NCBI RefSeq assembly: GCF_001050375.1
Contig: NZ_KQ130495.1
Coordinates: forward strand, 1-64,000
Reading direction: 5' to 3'
Length of the DNA: 64,000 nt
Source of the DNA: Catenovulum maritimum
GTDB lineage: Bacteria > Pseudomonadota > Gammaproteobacteria > Enterobacterales > Alteromonadaceae
Shown: one piece after another, positions 26,360 to 36,386 of the stretch
How positions within the stretch are numbered: the stretch's first letter is position 1
How the letters are laid out: each line of letters opens with the position of its first letter
Made by a program: the position numbers and the translations under genes
The notes under the pieces: generated by a model
The model's database searches: none
The model's input: the letters and a program-made list of their open reading frames with translations, nothing else
What the model was told of the DNA's origin: nothing

Positions 26360-29300
26360 ATGGCGAACCAGTTAATTAATCAAAATCAATCTTTTATGCC
26401 TCTTTTTGATGTTATGCCTTGTGGCTTAATGCAAATCGATAAGTTGGGGGTTATTCAATTATTTAACCCTGCAGCAGAGCGAATCTTTGGTTATGAAGCT
26501 ACAGACGTTATAGGTAATAAATTTGAAATATTACTACCCGAATCAATTAAGGCATTTCACCATAACTTATTTACTCAGTATTTAACTGAACCTGTTGCCA
26601 AAGGCATGAATAACCGGTCTGTATTTCCTGCGCTTAATAGTCAAGGTGAAACCATTTATTTAAAAATTAGCTTAGCACCAATAGATGAAGCGATTTGTGT
26701 GGTGATGGAAGAGGTAACTGAACTCACCATCGCTAAAAAACAAATTTTGTCACTTGATCAGCAAATGCAAATAGCGGCTGATGCAGCCAATATTGGCATA
26801 TGGTGTTATGAACCTTCGGAAGATAAATTGATCTGGAATGATAAAATGTTCGAGCTGTATGGTAAAGCGCACAGTTCGTTCTGTTCGAGTTATCAAGATT
26901 TTATTAATTCAGTCTATCCAAGTGACGTGGATCATATAGATAAGGAATTCAAACAAGCACTAGCTAACCAGCAAAACTATAGCACTAAATTTAGAATTTT
27001 AGTTAGCCATAATCAAATTAGGTATTTATCAGCCTCAATTAAATTCAGCAAACTTGAAGCTGGCAAGGTGATTGTGACAGGCGTCAATCAAGATATTACA
27101 GAAGACGTCTTGGCTAAGCAGGAATTAGAGCGGAATGTAAAAGAGAATAATAAGCTCGCTAGAGTGGTAGAGTCCACAACTGAAGCTGTGATTATCACAG
27201 ATGCGAAAAGGAAAATAACATGGGTAAATCAAGCTTTTACTGAGATTACAGGTTACAGCACAACAGAAGTATTAGGTTATTCGCCAAGTGTTATTTTACA
27301 AGGTAATAAGACAGATAAAGCTGTGATTCAGCGAATGAAAAATGCTTTAGATAATCGCCAGGCGTTTTGTGAAGAAGTCATTAATTACCACAAAAAAGGA
27401 CATGAGTACTGGATAAGAATCAGTTGCCAACCTATTTATGAAAATGGCGTTTTTAGTGGCTTTATGGCAATAGAATCTGACATTACTAAGCAGAAGCAGG
27501 TTGAAAGGGCCTTAATTGAGTCCAGCCATTTTAATGAAGCCATTCTTAAAAGCGCAAACCTGTCGATTATCTCAACTGCGGTTGATGGTACGATTAAAAC
27601 ATTTAATCATATGGCTGAGGCCATCACAGGCTATAAAGCAAGTGAAATGATTAATCTCGCCACCCCTGCTATGTTCCATGATTTAGATGAGGTTACACAA
27701 AGAGCAGAGGTGTTAACCGCTGAATTAAACCGTAACGTCGAGGTTGGGTTTGAAACCTTTATCGCTAAAGCAAAACTCGGCTCTGTAGATGAAAACGAAT
27801 GGACTTACATACATAAGAGTGGAGAAAGAGTTCCTGTATTACTCGCGGTTACAGCGATTGTTGATGATGATGGATCTATCTTGGGGTATTTGGGTGTTGC
27901 TCGTGATTTAAGGGTAGAAAAAGCGAAAGACTATGAACAATTACGGAACCATAAATTGCTTGAAGCGACCGGTAAAATGGCACAACTTGGCGGCTGGGAA
28001 TTTAATTTAGTCAATGGCGAACTCTATTGGTCTGAGCAAGTTTATAAAATTCACGAGATAGAGGTAGGTACAGAAATTATTGTCGATGAGGCGATTAATT
28101 ATTATGCCCCTGAACATCGCCAGACTATTTCAAATGCGGTTCAAAATTGTATTGAGAACGGAGCATCTTGGGATTTACAACTAGAGCTGATTACCGCGCT
28201 TGGCAATCGTATTTGGGTTCGCGCAACTGGAGAAGGGATTCGAGAACAAGGTAAGGTTGTTAAGTTAGTCGGCGCATTTCAAGATATATCCAGCATTAAA
28301 GCGGCAGAAGAAAAAGCCAAGGCAGCCAATAAGGCTAAAGGTGAATTTTTAGCCAATATGAGCCATGAAATTAGAACACCAATTAATGGCATATTAGGGA
28401 TGAATGAGGTTTTATTAAACACTCAATTAACGGCGCAACAAACTCATTATGCGGAGCTCGTTGCACAAAGTAGCCGATCTTTGCTTAACATAGTTAATGA
28501 TATTTTAGATTTTTCTAAAATAGAGGCGGGCAAGCTAAGCATAGAAAATATACGATTTGATTTAGTGGACTTGGTTGAGTCTTTGTCTGCTGGGATTGAA
28601 TTAAGCGCAGAAGCCAAAGGGGTTAATTTTCAGCTCAAATTGATGGATACATCGGTAAGGTATCTGATGGGCGACCCAACCCGAACCAGACAAATTTTAC
28701 TCAACTTATTATCTAATGCCGTCAAATTCACTGAACAAGGCGAAATTAACATGGAAGTGAATTTAGAGCAGCTTGAGTCGACTAAACAAGTTAAGGTTAT
28801 TCTTATTGTTTCTGATACCGGAATTGGTATAGAGCAAAATAAATTAGATTTGTTATTTGATAAATTTAGTCAAGTAGACAGTTCGACCACTCGCTTGTAT
28901 GGCGGGACAGGGTTGGGATTAGCGATTGTTAAAGAGTTACTCAGTTTGATGAATGGCTCTATTCAGGTGGACAGCAAAATCGGCAAAGGGAGTTGTTTTA
29001 AGCTTGAGATTCCAATGCAAGTATCGGAATCACAAGATAGAGAGGATGAGTTAGTTAAACCTGTATTAATTAGCCCTAATACCAGTATAGAGAAAAAGAA
29101 AATTTTGCTAGTTGAAGATAATTTTATTAACCAGCAAGTTGCTAAATCTATGGTCGAAAATCTAGGTTATTTGGTTGAAATAGCTGAACATGGCGAACAG
29201 GCTATTTCAATGCTAAATGAGTCTGAGTTTGATATTATTTTAATGGACTGCCAAATGCCCGTGATGGACGGTTATGATGCCACAAGAAATATACGTACTG

Positions 29301-29458
29301 GACATACTCAAGCTCAAATTCCCATTATTGCAATGACAGCTCACGCGATGACAGGGGACAAACAAAAATGTTTAGATGCTGGAATGAATGACTATATCTC
29401 GAAACCGATTGATAGCGAGTTATTAGAAAATTTAATAGCTAAATATAGCTATCCTTGA
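26360..29458 (+). CDS. Multi-PAS hybrid sensor histidine kinase
   Basis: A 1032-residue sensor without clear membrane segments, so probably cytoplasmic. About five PAS domains (roughly 10-125, 130-250, 260-375, 385-515, 530-645) precede a HisKA domain with phospho-acceptor His669 (FLANMSHEIRTP). A HATPase domain follows (NLLSNAVKFT; DTGIGIEQNK; YGGTGLGLAI). A C-terminal receiver domain carries Asp963 (ILMDCQMPVMDG) and Lys (SKPID). There is no Hpt domain, so a separate phosphotransfer protein is expected. Signal and target are unknown. The gene is monocistronic, between a terminator and a convergent gene. Confidence 0.93.
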   Translation: MANQLINQNQSFMPLFDVMPCGLMQIDKLGVIQLFNPAAERIFGYEATDVIGNKFEILLPESIKAFHHNLFTQYLTEPVAKGMNNRSVFPALNSQGETIYLKISLAPIDEAICVVMEEVTELTIAKKQILSLDQQMQIAADAANIGIWCYEPSEDKLIWNDKMFELYGKAHSSFCSSYQDFINSVYPSDVDHIDKEFKQALANQQNYSTKFRILVSHNQIRYLSASIKFSKLEAGKVIVTGVNQDITEDVLAKQELERNVKENNKLARVVESTTEAVIITDAKRKITWVNQAFTEITGYSTTEVLGYSPSVILQGNKTDKAVIQRMKNALDNRQAFCEEVINYHKKGHEYWIRISCQPIYENGVFSGFMAIESDITKQKQVERALIESSHFNEAILKSANLSIISTAVDGTIKTFNHMAEAITGYKASEMINLATPAMFHDLDEVTQRAEVLTAELNRNVEVGFETFIAKAKLGSVDENEWTYIHKSGERVPVLLAVTAIVDDDGSILGYLGVARDLRVEKAKDYEQLRNHKLLEATGKMAQLGGWEFNLVNGELYWSEQVYKIHEIEVGTEIIVDEAINYYAPEHRQTISNAVQNCIENGASWDLQLELITALGNRIWVRATGEGIREQGKVVKLVGAFQDISSIKAAEEKAKAANKAKGEFLANMSHEIRTPINGILGMNEVLLNTQLTAQQTHYAELVAQSSRSLLNIVNDILDFSKIEAGKLSIENIRFDLVDLVESLSAGIELSAEAKGVNFQLKLMDTSVRYLMGDPTRTRQILLNLLSNAVKFTEQGEINMEVNLEQLESTKQVKVILIVSDTGIGIEQNKLDLLFDKFSQVDSSTTRLYGGTGLGLAIVKELLSLMNGSIQVDSKIGKGSCFKLEIPMQVSESQDREDELVKPVLISPNTSIEKKKILLVEDNFINQQVAKSMVENLGYLVEIAEHGEQAISMLNESEFDIILMDCQMPVMDGYDATRNIRTGHTQAQIPIIAMTAHAMTGDKQKCLDAGMNDYISKPIDSELLENLIAKYSYP

Positions 29459-29504
29459 TTTTGCTTTGAGTCACTATCAATTTTCAGCCATTTTTTTCAG
29501 GGAC

Positions 29505-29774
29505 TTATTCTTTATTAAAGAAAGTATTTCGGATTATGTTGTAAAGAATTGCGCAAGCTAAAACTAAGGTAATGATATTCGCTATGATCATCGCCATATC
29601 TTGCTTTATCCAGCCATAAGCTAACCACAAGCCGACACCAATAGTAAAAATTAGATACATAGATAAGGATAGTGACTGTGTATCTCTCGTCTTTAGTACT
29701 TTTAATGCTTGAGGCATAAAAGCAATCGTAGTGCAAAACGCAGCTAAAAAACCTATTAAATCAGTTGAACTCAC
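29505..29774 (-). CDS. SemiSWEET-type (PQ-loop) small sugar transporter
   Basis: An 89-residue membrane protein with three helices and the family motif CTTIAFMPQALKVLKTRDT, containing the PQ dipeptide. SemiSWEETs dimerise to form a sugar-permeable channel in the inner membrane. The substrate here is unknown. The gene is alone on the minus strand, convergent with the hybrid kinase and divergent from the HAD gene. Confidence 0.82.
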   Translation of the reverse strand: MSSTDLIGFLAAFCTTIAFMPQALKVLKTRDTQSLSLSMYLIFTIGVGLWLAYGWIKQDMAMIIANIITLVLACAILYNIIRNTFFNKE

Positions 29775-29857
29775 AGTTAACTCTTAGTTGTTATTTTTAA
29801 TTGATAGTGTTTGCGTATAATACTGTAAAAATATACGAATTCTAGCTTTGAGGTAAT

Positions 29858-30460
29858 ATGTACGAAGAATATGACGCGATCATTTTTGATATGGATGGCA
29901 CTTTAGTCGATAGTGGTCGCTTGCATCAAAATGCCTGGACATTAACCTTAAATAAATTTGGTATCCCGATTGAACCTGAACTCATGCGTTCTTTAGCTGG
30001 TGTGCCGACAAAAGAAACGGTAGAAATTTTAGTCGAACATTTTGAGATAGCCCTAAAAGCTTCAACTGACGAAGTCAATGATTATAAAGAAGCGATCGTC
30101 CAAGAAACTATTCAAAATTATGTTAAACCAACTCAATTAGCTGAATTTGCTTTGGATAATTTAGGTAAAAGGCCTATGGCGGTGGGAACTGGTGCCTATA
30201 CTGAAGAAGCTAAATTAGTATTGGAAACCTGTGGTTTGAGCCATTTAATTGACTATGTCGTCGGTGCTGATCAAGTTTTAAATCCGAAACCAGCACCAGA
30301 TACTTTTTTGCGATGTGCAGAACTGATGGGAATGAAACCAGAGCAATGTATTGTTTTTGAAGATGCAAAAGCAGGAATTAAGGCTGCACAAGATGCGGGA
30401 ATGGACGTTATTGATGTACTGGAAGTATTTAAGATAGAAAACGATTATTTTTTGTCTTAG
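29858..30460 (+). CDS. HAD-superfamily phosphatase, YqaB/beta-phosphoglucomutase-like
   Basis: A 200-residue cytoplasmic HAD hydrolase. Motif I is DMDGTLVDS (nucleophile Asp and acid/base Asp, residues about 11 and 13). A helical cap follows, with motif II in GTGAYT and motif III/IV in KPAPDTF and FEDAKAGIKAA. Size and motifs fit the YqaB (fructose-1-phosphatase-like) branch, which acts on small sugar phosphates. The exact substrate is not certain. Confidence 0.88.
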   Translation: MYEEYDAIIFDMDGTLVDSGRLHQNAWTLTLNKFGIPIEPELMRSLAGVPTKETVEILVEHFEIALKASTDEVNDYKEAIVQETIQNYVKPTQLAEFALDNLGKRPMAVGTGAYTEEAKLVLETCGLSHLIDYVVGADQVLNPKPAPDTFLRCAELMGMKPEQCIVFEDAKAGIKAAQDAGMDVIDVLEVFKIENDYFLS

Positions 30461-30530
30461 CTAATACAGCTAAAACTAAAGCAGGCATGGGCTTAGTTAT
30501 ATTGGTCGTTATTCAGCATAAAAAAGCCAC

Positions 30531-30563
30531 GTCAAATAAATTTGACGTGGCTTATAAATTTCA
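30531..30563 (-). terminator. Terminator shared by HAD gene and mdh
   Basis: AAGCCACGTCAAA (30534-30546) pairs with TTTGACGTGGCTT (30551-30563). On the minus strand it is followed by a T-run, so it ends mdh transcription. It may also stop plus-strand transcription from the HAD gene. Confidence 0.88.
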
Positions 30564-30584
30564 GAAAAATGTTTTTCAGTGGGC

Positions 30585-31523
30585 TTATTCAGCTTGACCG
30601 AATTCAACACCTTTATCTATGTCGCCTTGTAATGTAGGTAACATATCATCTAATGCTTTTTGTTCAAATGCGCTTAATGAACCGTAATCAAGAATCGTTT
30701 CTACGCCATCTTTACCTAATTTAACTGGTTGAGCAAAGAAAGGTGCGTTGTCGCCACTACCTTGAACGTATGCACATTCAATTACTTCTTCACCGCTTAA
30801 GCCTTTAATTAAAGATAAACCGAAACGTGCCGCTGCTTGACCCATAGAAAGTGTCGCAGAACCGCCACCTGCTTTAGCTTCAACAACTTCAGTACCTGCA
30901 TTTTGGATACGAGTTGTTAATGCAGCAATCTCTTCTTCAGAGAACTCAACACCTTCAATTTGAGAAAGTAGAGGTAAAATAGTTACACCACTGTGGCCAC
31001 CGATAACGTCAACATCAACTTCAGAAGTAGATTTACCTTTAGCTTCAGCAACGAAAGTTTCAGCACGGATAACGTCTAAAGTTGTTACACCGAATAAACG
31101 CTTAGGATCATATACACCCGCTTTCTTTAAAACTTCAGCTGCAATTGGAACAGTTGTGTTTACTGGGTTAGTGATAATACCTAATAAAGCTTTTGGACAA
31201 ACTTCAGCAACTTTACCAGCTAAAGTTTTGATGATACCAGCGTTGATATTAAATAAATCAGCACGGTCCATACCAGGTTTACGAGCAACACCCGCAGAGA
31301 TTAAAACAACATCAGCACCTTCAAGCGCTGGTGTACAGTCAGGGCCACCAAAGCCATCAACTTGCACATCTGTTGGGATGTGGCTTAAATCAGCAGCAAC
31401 ACCAGGTGTTACAGGGGCAATATCGTATAAGCTTAATTTTGAACCAGCAGGTAAGTTAAGTTTTAGTAATAAGCCTAAAGCTTGACCTATACCACCAGCA
31501 GCACCGATAACAGCAACTTTCAT
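30585..31523 (-). CDS. mdh: Malate dehydrogenase
   Basis: NAD-dependent malate dehydrogenase of the TCA cycle, 312 residues. It begins [20 protein letters not shown] (dinucleotide-binding motif) and has substrate Arg motifs ([13 protein letters not shown]) and the active-site His in [12 protein letters not shown]. The frame is open to 31628, but the start is set at 31523: GGAG lies 6 bases upstream and the family begins exactly there. The 35 extra residues are not protein-like for this family. Confidence 0.97.
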   Translation of the reverse strand: MKVAVIGAAGGIGQALGLLLKLNLPAGSKLSLYDIAPVTPGVAADLSHIPTDVQVDGFGGPDCTPALEGADVVLISAGVARKPGMDRADLFNINAGIIKTLAGKVAEVCPKALLGIITNPVNTTVPIAAEVLKKAGVYDPKRLFGVTTLDVIRAETFVAEAKGKSTSEVDVDVIGGHSGVTILPLLSQIEGVEFSEEEIAALTTRIQNAGTEVVEAKAGGGSATLSMGQAAARFGLSLIKGLSGEEVIECAYVQGSGDNAPFFAQPVKLGKDGVETILDYGSLSAFEQKALDDMLPTLQGDIDKGVEFGQAE

Positions 31524-31697
31524 TTTATTCTCCATTAGATTTGACAGATTCAACTCTGTTTTAATAGGCCTACAAGATAAAAGATCACAATTAAAATAAC
31601 AATCGAACTTAATGCAATCTGCTATCAATAAACGCTATATTCAATATCAATTTTACAAACTTCACAATTATATACTTTATTCTACGTTGCAACACCC

Positions 31698-33224
31698 TTA
31701 GTTTGGACCAGCAAGTCGGATTGATTCTGCTACATCGTATTGTTCGAAGTTGGCTTGAAACAGTTTAGCTAATTTTGCTGCAGCTTGACGATATTTTTCA
31801 TGGCTCTGCCAGTTTTTTTCTGGGTTAAGTAATTTTGAATCAAATCCAGCTAGGCTTACTGGGATATCAAGATTCATAATATCATTGCGTATGGTTTGGC
31901 AATTGACTAATTTACCTTCGACTATATTGTTAATTACACATCTCGTTTCTGGTATGGTAAACCTTCTTCCTTCACCGTATGACCCACCTGTCCAGCCTGT
32001 ATTGACTAAATACACTTGTGCGCCTGAGTGCTCAATCCGCTTAATTAATAAATTCGCGTATTGAGATGCTGGACGCGGGAAAAAAGGAGCGCCAAAACAG
32101 GTGCTAAAGGTTGGTTTTATCGCTGAATCACTGCCGATTTCAGTTGAGCCGACCAGAGCAGTGTAACCACTTAAGAAATGATAAGCAGCTGCCTCTTTAG
32201 AAAGCAAAGATACAGGTGGAATAACGCCCATGAGATCGCAAGTTAAGAATATGACTGCTTTAGGTTGGCCGCCTGTATTCGTCGGGCTAATTTTTTTGAT
32301 ATGCTCAAGTGGGTAGGCTACCCTTGAGTTAGCTGTAATTGAGTCATCGTGATAGTTAGGGGTTTTATCTGAGTTTAACTGTACATTTTCAAGAACAGCA
32401 CCAAATTTAATCGCATCCCAAATTAGAGGCTCATTTTCTTGAGATAAATCGATACATTTTGCATAGCATCCTCCTTCAAGGTTAAATACTTGAGTATCAC
32501 TCCAACCATGTTCATCATCACCGATTAAATAGCGTTTAGGATCGGCTGATAGTGTCGTTTTTCCCGTGCCGGATAAGCCAAAGTAAAGGGCGCTTTCACC
32601 TCCGTCAGCTAAATTCGCAGAGCAGTGCATTGGGAGTACATCTTGTGAAACCAATAAATAGTTCTGGACTGAAAATATCGCTTTTTTCATTTCACCGGCA
32701 TACGCCATTCCAGCCAGTAAAACTTTTCGTTGGGCTAGGTTGATAATGACCACTCCATCACTATTTGTGCCATCTAACTCGGGTTGGCATTTAAAGGAAG
32801 GCACATTTAACACCCGCCAAACTTCTTTGTTTTTAGGGTTGTAGTCGGATACTCGGCGGATAAACATATTGCTTGCAAATAATTGGTGCCAAGCCGTTTC
32901 GGTGTTTATTTCTAGAGCAATGTAATGTTCATCATCTTCGCCACTATGATATAGTCCTTGATATAGTGATTTATCTAATGTGTAGTTTTCGACCTTTTGC
33001 CAAAGTAAATCAAATTTTTCTTGTGGGAAAGGGCGATTTATCTCACCCCAATCAATAAATTTTGAGCTTGTTTCTTCATCTACTATGAATCTATCTTTGG
33101 GTGATCTACCGGTTCTTTTGCCTGTTTTTACCGAAATTGCACCTGTACTTGAAAACTCAGCTTCCTGATTTTTAATTGCATCTGTTATTAAATCTGTAGG
33201 ACAAAGACGTTTAAGCATTTGCAT
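31698..33224 (-). CDS. pckA: Phosphoenolpyruvate carboxykinase (ATP)
   Basis: It converts oxaloacetate and ATP to phosphoenolpyruvate in gluconeogenesis. The 508 residues include [12 protein letters not shown] near the start, the P-loop [12 protein letters not shown] (Lys222), and GDDEHGW with the metal-binding acids. The start at 33224 has AGGAG 5 bases upstream. The in-frame Met3 is the alternative. It lies upstream of mdh on the same strand but 174 bases apart, so it is probably a separate unit. Confidence 0.96.
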   Translation of the reverse strand: MQMLKRLCPTDLITDAIKNQEAEFSSTGAISVKTGKRTGRSPKDRFIVDEETSSKFIDWGEINRPFPQEKFDLLWQKVENYTLDKSLYQGLYHSGEDDEHYIALEINTETAWHQLFASNMFIRRVSDYNPKNKEVWRVLNVPSFKCQPELDGTNSDGVVIINLAQRKVLLAGMAYAGEMKKAIFSVQNYLLVSQDVLPMHCSANLADGGESALYFGLSGTGKTTLSADPKRYLIGDDEHGWSDTQVFNLEGGCYAKCIDLSQENEPLIWDAIKFGAVLENVQLNSDKTPNYHDDSITANSRVAYPLEHIKKISPTNTGGQPKAVIFLTCDLMGVIPPVSLLSKEAAAYHFLSGYTALVGSTEIGSDSAIKPTFSTCFGAPFFPRPASQYANLLIKRIEHSGAQVYLVNTGWTGGSYGEGRRFTIPETRCVINNIVEGKLVNCQTIRNDIMNLDIPVSLAGFDSKLLNPEKNWQSHEKYRQAAAKLAKLFQANFEQYDVAESIRLAGPN

Positions 33225-33512
33225 AACCTCTCCTTGATAAATTTATATAAACAAAGATCAACAGACCCAAGGTTAGTCTAATCTTTTGATTAATTAAATT
33301 TAGCGCTCAAATTTATATTTTTCATTGATCCGAGACAATGAAAGTCGTGTCCAAGTTGTAAATTGAGGAAAATTGGATAGGGCTTGTGAGATATGTCTTA
33401 AAGTGGAAGGAAATGTAAATAAAGGTAAGCGCCTTAGCTGTTTTTGGTCTATCTTTCTTTTCCTAAGGTAATAATTAAGAACTAAGATTTACAAAAAGTA
33501 AAAGGAGCCAAT

Positions 33513-33716
33513 ATGTTGTTTAGCTTACCTCACTCTATCCGAATCGCTTTTGCGCTAGGTTCACTAGTGTTTTTATATGAGTTTGTGTTTGTTAAAGCAA
33601 GTGAAATTGATTGGTTTGCAGCCCCGGTAGTCACGGTTTTAACATTCTTATTGCTGCAATTCATCGGCTTACTACTTCGTCAACCAAGTGAATCACAACG
33701 AGATAACATAAGTTAG
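33513..33716 (+). CDS. Small membrane protein of unknown function
   Basis: A 67-residue protein with two hydrophobic segments (about 8-27 and 36-55). The ribosome site AAAAGGAG 6 bases before the ATG is one of the best in the window, which supports real translation. I do not recognise the family. It lies between divergent pckA and convergent hslO, with no operon partner. Confidence 0.65.
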   Translation: MLFSLPHSIRIAFALGSLVFLYEFVFVKASEIDWFAAPVVTVLTFLLLQFIGLLLRQPSESQRDNIS

Positions 33717-33836
33717 CTAACGTCTCGCCCCAAATGCAGGTTAAGTTAATTACACTTACTAAGCCTTATTACTTTATCTGATTTACTGCAAGAGCTTGTA
33801 CGGTCAACTTTATTTTCCCAAACTTAAGAATGAGCT

Positions 33837-33856
33837 CCAGAGTTTAGTAACTCTGG
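33837..33856. other. Hairpin between the small membrane protein and hslO
   Basis: CCAGAGTT-TAGT-AACTCTGG is a perfect 8-bp stem 9 bases past the hslO stop, without a good T-run on either strand. It may be a weak bidirectional terminator. Confidence 0.45.
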
Positions 33857-33865
33857 ATTTCAATT

Positions 33866-34738
33866 TTACTGAGGCGTTTCATTGGCATTAAGCAGATGTT
33901 GTAAATCTCCTGCTTTGAAAATATAGTCTTTTAAACAATACTCACACTTCACATTGATCTCATTTTGCTCTGCTAATATTTGTTTCAACTCACTTGGTTG
34001 AATGCTGGTTAATGCGTTTAAGCTCTTTTCCTTTGAGCAACCACAATTAAAGCTGACAAGACTCGGATCAAACAGTCTTACTTTTTCTTGGTGATATAAA
34101 CGGTATAAAACTTCTTCAGCTTCTAAACTAAATAGCTCTTCTGTTTTGACTGTATTGGTTAATTGTGCCAAATGCTCTAAATCAGCAAAGTCTGTTGATA
34201 CAGAAGCTTGACTCGGTAAACTCTGAAGCAGCATGCCTGCAGCAACTTGCTTTGTCGTGTCAGTAAACAACCAAATGTTGGTTGCCAGCTGTTCTGATTG
34301 TCTGAAATACTCTTCTAAGCAAGCTGCCAAATTTGCTTTATCTAAAGCGACTACACCTTGATATCTTTCCCCTTTACTCGGTGTAATGGTAATAACCATA
34401 ATGGCCTTTTCACCAAGTAGATCTCTTAAGTCAGCTGATTTAGGGGCTTGGGTATATCTGGCTACGCCCCTTAGTTCTTGTTTGTGACTACCATTTATTG
34501 CGACATAAGAAACAGGACCATTATTACCTTGGAGCTGTACCGCAATTTCACCTTCAAATTTTAAAGTTGCAGTCAGTAAACTCGTTGCAGCAAATAGTTC
34601 ACCAATAATTTGTTGAATTGGCTCTGGGTAATCATGATTTTGTAGCATAGCTTGGTAGCTTTCAGCTAGTTGAACTAGCTCGCCACGGACATTTACATTT
34701 TCAAAAATGTATCGATTCAGTTGATCTGTGTTTTTCAT
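33866..34738 (-). CDS. hslO: Redox-regulated chaperone Hsp33
   Basis: Hsp33 is a cytoplasmic holdase switched on by oxidation of a zinc centre. The 290-residue protein has the four zinc-binding cysteines in the canonical CxC...CxxC form (Cys232, Cys234, Cys265, Cys268). It follows hslR by 3 bases on the same strand, the common hslR-hslO arrangement. Confidence 0.96.
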   Translation of the reverse strand: MKNTDQLNRYIFENVNVRGELVQLAESYQAMLQNHDYPEPIQQIIGELFAATSLLTATLKFEGEIAVQLQGNNGPVSYVAINGSHKQELRGVARYTQAPKSADLRDLLGEKAIMVITITPSKGERYQGVVALDKANLAACLEEYFRQSEQLATNIWLFTDTTKQVAAGMLLQSLPSQASVSTDFADLEHLAQLTNTVKTEELFSLEAEEVLYRLYHQEKVRLFDPSLVSFNCGCSKEKSLNALTSIQPSELKQILAEQNEINVKCEYCLKDYIFKAGDLQHLLNANETPQ

Positions 34739-34741
34739 AAA

Positions 34742-35155
34742 TTAAACTTTTTGCTGTTTTACTTGGATTAGTTGACGTCTTTGTTTTTTGTCCGGTTTGG
34801 TTTCTGGACTTGGGTTGTTATTGTACTGTAATTTACGCTGTAATGCCTGTTCTGTCCGTTTTTTTATACTCTCTTGGGTTTCTTGATAAAGTTGTTGCGC
34901 TTCTGTTGCACTACGTCTAGTTTCTGAAAGTGCTAAAACTTCAATTTGTTTAATCTCAACGCCTTGTTGCACTGTAATGAAAGCGCCGATTTCGACACTT
35001 CTGCTCGGTTTAGATTTTTGCTGATTGTATTTTACTTTTCCTGTTTCAACCATACTTTTAGCAATTGCTCGAGTCTTATAAAATCGGGCAGCCCAAAGCC
35101 ATTTATCTAGCCTAGTAGGATTTTTTATTTCTTCTGAGGAACTTTTATGTTTCAT
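34742..35155 (-). CDS. hslR: Ribosome-associated heat-shock protein Hsp15
   Basis: A 137-residue S4-domain RNA-binding protein (TRLDKWLWAARFYKTRAIAKSMVETG, positions about 14-39) with a basic C-terminal tail. Hsp15 binds stalled 50S subunits carrying nascent chains after heat shock. It is the first gene of the hslR-hslO pair and diverges from the gsp operon. Confidence 0.94.
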   Translation of the reverse strand: MKHKSSSEEIKNPTRLDKWLWAARFYKTRAIAKSMVETGKVKYNQQKSKPSRSVEIGAFITVQQGVEIKQIEVLALSETRRSATEAQQLYQETQESIKKRTEQALQRKLQYNNNPSPETKPDKKQRRQLIQVKQQKV

Positions 35156-35392
35156 ATTTCACTAATATTTATTTGTTAATCCGAGTTTGTTTGATTAGCA
35201 TGGTTAGCTTACTTTTTATCTGTAATTTAAATTAGCCCTAAATTTATTTTTGATTTAGGTATAATAAAAATTAAAAGTTTAAAAATTTGTAACTAAAACC
35301 TATTCATTTTGTCTGTATTATATAGGTTCAACTTGCAAATTAATAAAAAACGTAACATTCTGTTGGCATAATATTAGGCTTAACTATTTTTA

Positions 35393-36352
35393 TTGCCGCT
35401 TTTTATATTTAAGTTTATTTGGTCGTTTATTTTGCAAGAAAAATTATTACACGGATTGCAGTTTTTACAGAAACTTCCGCAACATAAATTAAGTTTACTT
35501 ACCCAAGTGATTCTCGGTGTTTATATTACTTGGTTATTTGCACAAATGACTTGGCAATTATTTCCTCAGCCAGTTCAAAATAGTATTTCTCAGTCTATGC
35601 CTGCACAAGCTAATCAAGCAGATAAGCAGATAGATGTTTCAAAGATATCTAGGCTGAATTTGTTTGGCAATTATAATGCTGCACCTAAGCCAATTGAGAG
35701 ACTTCCTGAACCTGAAAACGCACCACAAACTAAATTGAACCTAAAGTTAACAGGGGTTGTCCCAAGTTCAGAACCAGCAAGAGCTGCTGCTATTATCGAA
35801 AAAAGTGGTTCTCAAGATGTTTACGGCATCAATGAAAAAATTGACGGTACACGTGCAGTGATTAAAGAGATCTTTGCCGATAGAGTTATTCTAGAGCAAT
35901 CAGGACGGCGAGAAACCTTAATGTTAGAAGGCCGTGATTATAAAGCGGAAGCCGCAGGCTCTAGTTATGCCAGTTCTAATAAGTCTACTGCAACAAAAGA
36001 ACAAGTAAGTGAACAAAAACAAGTTATTAAAGAAGAAGATAGAGCCGCAATTGAACAATTAAGAAAAGATGCATTTTCTGACCCAGGTAAATTAATTGAT
36101 TATATAAAAGTTAATCCACTACGTAAAAATGGTGAGTTAATTGGTTATCGACTTTACCCTGGTAAAGATGCCAAACTGTTTAGCTCTGTCGGATTAAAAG
36201 CTGGTGATGTCGCGATTGAAATTAATGGCTATGACTTAACCAATTTATCTCAAGCCTTACAGGCTATGACCGAATTAAAGTCTGCTCAAGAAGCCAGTCT
36301 AATGGTTGATCGTAATGGATCAGTAACACAAATATTCTTTTCGCTTTATTAA
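35393..36352 (+). CDS. gspC: Type II secretion protein GspC
   Basis: GspC is the inner-membrane clamp that links the inner-membrane platform to the GspD secretin. The 319 residues comprise one membrane helix (about 37-57), an HR domain (about 80-185; LNLKLTGVVPS), and a C-terminal PDZ domain (about 225-319; GLKAGDVAIEINGYDL). The start is uncertain: a TTG at 35393 gives the full frame. Another TTG at 35432 would begin at QEKLLHGLQFLQ, closer to the family's usual start, and neither has a strong ribosome site. It is the first gene of gspC-N, with 1-20-base gaps or overlaps throughout. Confidence 0.9.
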   Translation: MPLFIFKFIWSFILQEKLLHGLQFLQKLPQHKLSLLTQVILGVYITWLFAQMTWQLFPQPVQNSISQSMPAQANQADKQIDVSKISRLNLFGNYNAAPKPIERLPEPENAPQTKLNLKLTGVVPSSEPARAAAIIEKSGSQDVYGINEKIDGTRAVIKEIFADRVILEQSGRRETLMLEGRDYKAEAAGSSYASSNKSTATKEQVSEQKQVIKEEDRAAIEQLRKDAFSDPGKLIDYIKVNPLRKNGELIGYRLYPGKDAKLFSSVGLKAGDVAIEINGYDLTNLSQALQAMTELKSAQEASLMVDRNGSVTQIFFSLY

Positions 36353-36386
36353 AATGAAATTACTAAAAATAACGGAGCCCAAGGGC

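Noticed and set aside
31524-31628. N-terminal extension of malate dehydrogenase
   Set aside because: A good ribosome site precedes the internal ATG at 31523, and the enzyme family starts there.
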